Part shown: positions 61,655 through 64,000 of the stretch, in pieces
Position numbering within the stretch: the first letter of the stretch is position 1
How the letters are laid out: every line of letters begins with the position of its first letter
NCBI RefSeq assembly: GCF_032911225.1
Contig: NZ_CP136600.1
Coordinates: 1,550,001-1,614,000, forward strand
Direction: 5' to 3'
Length of the DNA: 64,000 bases
DNA from: Thalassotalea fonticola
Lineage (GTDB): Bacteria > Pseudomonadota > Gammaproteobacteria > Enterobacterales > Alteromonadaceae
Notes under the pieces: generated by a model
Told to the model about the DNA's origin: nothing
What the model saw: only the letters and a program-made list of their open reading frames with translations
Database searches by the model: none
Made by a program: the position numbers and the translations under genes

Positions 61655-64000
61655 TTAACGTTTAGTGGACACAGCACTTGTCGCACGTAAACGCGCAGCA
61701 AATGCTAATAACATCATTGACACCCAGGCAAAACTACCACCTGAAGAAACGTTTGATTTTCGAGGTTCAACGGTTACGCTAACCTCAGCTTGATTACTGT
61801 CGGTACCATCAGTAACGGTTACAGAAAATTCGAAAGACTGAGTTTCGCTAACATTTGGCGCGTTAAAGTTTAGAGTTGCGGTGCGCGCACCTTGCATACG
61901 CACTGTTTCACCACTAACTTGCTGCCATTTGTACAATAAAGCATCGTTATCGGCATCATTTGCAACAATAGTCACGTTAACAAAATCGCCTTCAGTTACC
62001 GTGATTCTTTGACCGTCCACAGTTGGCGCTATGTTTACGTCCAATAAAGTAACAACAACTTCCTGCGAGCGAGAGTTCCCTTGACTATCAGTTGCAGTCA
62101 CTTCAAATAGAAGTTCTTCATTACGATTGATTATTGGTGCAACAAAACTCATTTGAGATTTATTGGCATCGATTAACTCTGCATCAGGGCCCGATAATTG
62201 CTGCCAGCGCACACTCACATCATCACCATCGTAATCAAATACATCGGCAAAGAGCGTGATCATTGATTGTGCACCATTGCTATGTTCACTGTGAGTTATG
62301 CGCTTATCAACGGTGATATATGGCATGCGATTACCACAGGCTTCGAATTGTTCACCAACGGCAAGTGAAAATGCAGGATTAACCACATTATTAAACCTAA
62401 AGTCATCAATAAACCAACCTGCCGTTGCCGCTTGTTCATCGGTGCCAATGGCAAAGCGTACTTTCACTCTTTTACCGTTTAATTGGCCTTCAGGAATGCG
62501 AATAACAACATCTTCTCCGCCAGGCATATTTCCGGTATAGCCCAGACGATGACCTAGAGGATTGTTTACCGTTGCAATTTTTTGTGCAAATGTACCATGG
62601 ATAACCGCGTCATATGGATCAGACATCTGAGCATTAAATTCAAGCACATCTTGCCACGCCCCACCATCAACACTAATTTCAATGACACCGCCATCCCAAT
62701 ACTCTAGCGTCCATGGCGCGTCATCTGGCGCTCCTTCTAAACGGTACTCTGCCATCTCAAATTCATAAACATGGAAGAATTCAAAACTAAAATCACCGCT
62801 TTCATTAACAATGACTTCAGGAGATTCGAGTGCAGTTAGCTGTCTGGTAGGGCTCGCAGCACCCCACCACATTTGCCCTTGGCGCATACCTAAGTTATTT
62901 GAACCAAATCCGGCATCTAATACCCAAGGATATACTGCATTACCATACGCAGCTGTCGATACATCTTGGGCAATTGAAGTCCAATCAGACTCAGATGCAA
63001 TGTTGTCTTCAAACCGGGTTATGCTGTGTTCATGTTTAACAATATCTGTTTGTGCGTGCGTCCAGGCCGTACCTACAGGGGGAATAATCGCGTCAGGGTT
63101 ATCACTTTCAAAGCTAATATCAAAACGTACGGTGGATAAATCTTCGCCACTGTGTAGTGTTACCTCAAACGGAAACTCGATTAGTTCACCATAATTGTAT
63201 TCTGAAAAAACAATTGGCATGCGGTTATCCTGCAGTTCTTCACCGTTAACCATAATAGTAACGTCTGAAATGGTATTTATTACGGCGTTAACCCCAGATA
63301 GCGGCATATTGCTTATATTTTTTAAATGCATTGATACTTGCATGGTCTCGCCAACGTCAAGTGACTCATCAATATCACAATACGCCCCAGAGTTACCGAT
63401 ATAGTTATAATCGGCGCTGACATTCTCAACAACAAAAGATGGATATTGTGTAGCGAAACCTTGCTGAACGTTTTCGAATAAGGCATCTGTGCGTAGCGGC
63501 GATATAGCATCTAAGCCGAAACCACGTTTGGCAAATGCCTTTAACATAATTTCAAAGTCACGCATGTCTGTTGCGGCGGTAACGGCAAGAAATGCATCGC
63601 GTGCTTCAGTAAATGTTGGCCAGTAGGGTGTTACCTTCAAACTAGCGACCAAATATTCGCGCATTCGTTTTTCAACCATATCGAATGACAAGTCACTGCG
63701 TTCATTATGCAGTGATACGTAAACATCCCATAATACAGTAGCCCAAACCTCACCGGCATTATGAACTTCATTATTAGGGATTGGATCTTGTGACTGGAAC
63801 TCACTGAGCTCTGCTTTGGGCAATTCGGCACTAAACGCAATATGGCCCAACGTTAAGCCATTTACATTCATATCGGTTGAGTACGGGTAGCGTCTGATGC
63901 CTTCTGAGAAGGCAACATTACCAACTAAGTTTCGTCCCGCAAACGAGGACATCGGGAATGAGCCATTGAATAACTCATTACCGATAATGTTTCGATCGGT
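61655..64000 (-). CDS. M36 (fungalysin-type) metalloprotease, C-terminal part, with GlyGly-CTERM
   Basis: The gene is open at the right edge; 781 residues are visible. The fragment begins in the fungalysin catalytic domain: RRYPYSTDMNVNG and HNAGEVWATVLWDVYVSLHN are hallmark M36 segments. The HExxH zinc site lies outside the window. A beta-rich middle part follows, then PKD/cadherin-like Ig repeats (about residues 540-745 of the visible part; VTVTDGTDSNQAEVSVTV) and a GlyGly-CTERM tail (SSGGSFAWVSMMLL). Next to an Oar-like TonB receptor, it is part of a proteolysis and uptake unit. The start codon cannot be given. Confidence 0.88.
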   Translation of the reverse strand, partial: TDRNIIGNELFNGSFPMSSFAGRNLVGNVAFSEGIRRYPYSTDMNVNGLTLGHIAFSAELPKAELSEFQSQDPIPNNEVHNAGEVWATVLWDVYVSLHNERSDLSFDMVEKRMREYLVASLKVTPYWPTFTEARDAFLAVTAATDMRDFEIMLKAFAKRGFGLDAISPLRTDALFENVQQGFATQYPSFVVENVSADYNYIGNSGAYCDIDESLDVGETMQVSMHLKNISNMPLSGVNAVINTISDVTIMVNGEELQDNRMPIVFSEYNYGELIEFPFEVTLHSGEDLSTVRFDISFESDNPDAIIPPVGTAWTHAQTDIVKHEHSITRFEDNIASESDWTSIAQDVSTAAYGNAVYPWVLDAGFGSNNLGMRQGQMWWGAASPTRQLTALESPEVIVNESGDFSFEFFHVYEFEMAEYRLEGAPDDAPWTLEYWDGGVIEISVDGGAWQDVLEFNAQMSDPYDAVIHGTFAQKIATVNNPLGHRLGYTGNMPGGEDVVIRIPEGQLNGKRVKVRFAIGTDEQAATAGWFIDDFRFNNVVNPAFSLAVGEQFEACGNRMPYITVDKRITHSEHSNGAQSMITLFADVFDYDGDDVSVRWQQLSGPDAELIDANKSQMSFVAPIINRNEELLFEVTATDSQGNSRSQEVVVTLLDVNIAPTVDGQRITVTEGDFVNVTIVANDADNDALLYKWQQVSGETVRMQGARTATLNFNAPNVSETQSFEFSVTVTDGTDSNQAEVSVTVEPRKSNVSSGGSFAWVSMMLLAFAARLRATSAVSTKR

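Noticed and set aside
61630..61701. Longer N-terminus of the Oar-like receptor
   Set aside because: It would overlap the M36 gene and put 24 residues before a normal signal peptide; ATG 61629 has AGAGAAG upstream.

Overview
The window is AT-rich (roughly 40% G+C by eye), gene-dense DNA from a marine heterotrophic gammaproteobacterium. The TonB receptors, Oar-like protein, GlyGly-CTERM proteases, lipoproteins with a poly-Gly stretch after the lipobox, and the intergenic palindromes all point to Alteromonadales, most likely a Colwelliaceae member (Colwellia/Thalassotalea type). The genus is an inference from gene style. No rRNA, tRNA, CRISPR array, complete insertion sequence or prophage was seen.

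Positions 1-34.9 kb form a catabolic island for organic acids handled as CoA thioesters. In order it holds an AraC regulator, an alpha-methylacyl-CoA racemase, a RidA protein with a fused 2-oxoacid (indolepyruvate-type) ferredoxin oxidoreductase, an FMN 2-hydroxyacid-oxidase-like protein with two catalytic residues changed to Gln, an MBL hydrolase, a BisC-like molybdoenzyme and a nitronate-monooxygenase-like flavoprotein. A second AraC regulator, two MaoC hot-dog proteins, a YkvI-type and an ACS-type MFS transporter, an OprB-like porin and two more divergent AraC regulators follow. The rest is an outer-membrane barrel, a pair of acyl-CoA dehydrogenases, a secreted amidohydrolase, a PaaABCD-like di-iron oxygenase operon, a YeiH exporter, a third acyl-CoA dehydrogenase and a second OprB-like porin. 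One coherent reading is uptake by porins and transporters, oxidation of a 2-hydroxy- or 2-oxo-acid, oxidative decarboxylation to an acyl-CoA, ring epoxidation by the Paa-like complex, and beta-oxidation. The substrate cannot be read from sequence. Classical paaE, paaG, paaZ, paaJ and paaK are absent from the window.

Positions 35.2-64 kb form an extracellular protein-degradation and uptake region. It has two large S8 (subtilisin) proteases, a Calx-beta protein and an M36 metalloprotease cut by the right edge, all four with GlyGly-CTERM tails. It also has two TonB-dependent receptors (one Oar-like) and two paralogous lipoproteins with an Ig-like domain and thrombospondin-3-type repeats. A yefM-yoeB toxin-antitoxin pair sits between the two protease units. 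Two minus-strand operons are evident: TonB receptor > S8 > Calx-beta, and M36 > Oar-like receptor.

Intergenic DNA is rich in palindromes. These include a 160-bp near-perfect palindrome (MITE-like), a 230-bp inverted-repeat element, a three-way-junction hairpin, and a motif found just past the U-tract of four separate terminators. A shared AACTCA-type motif lies before the first AraC gene and in the transporter/MaoC divergent promoter region; it may be the operator for one of the AraC regulators.
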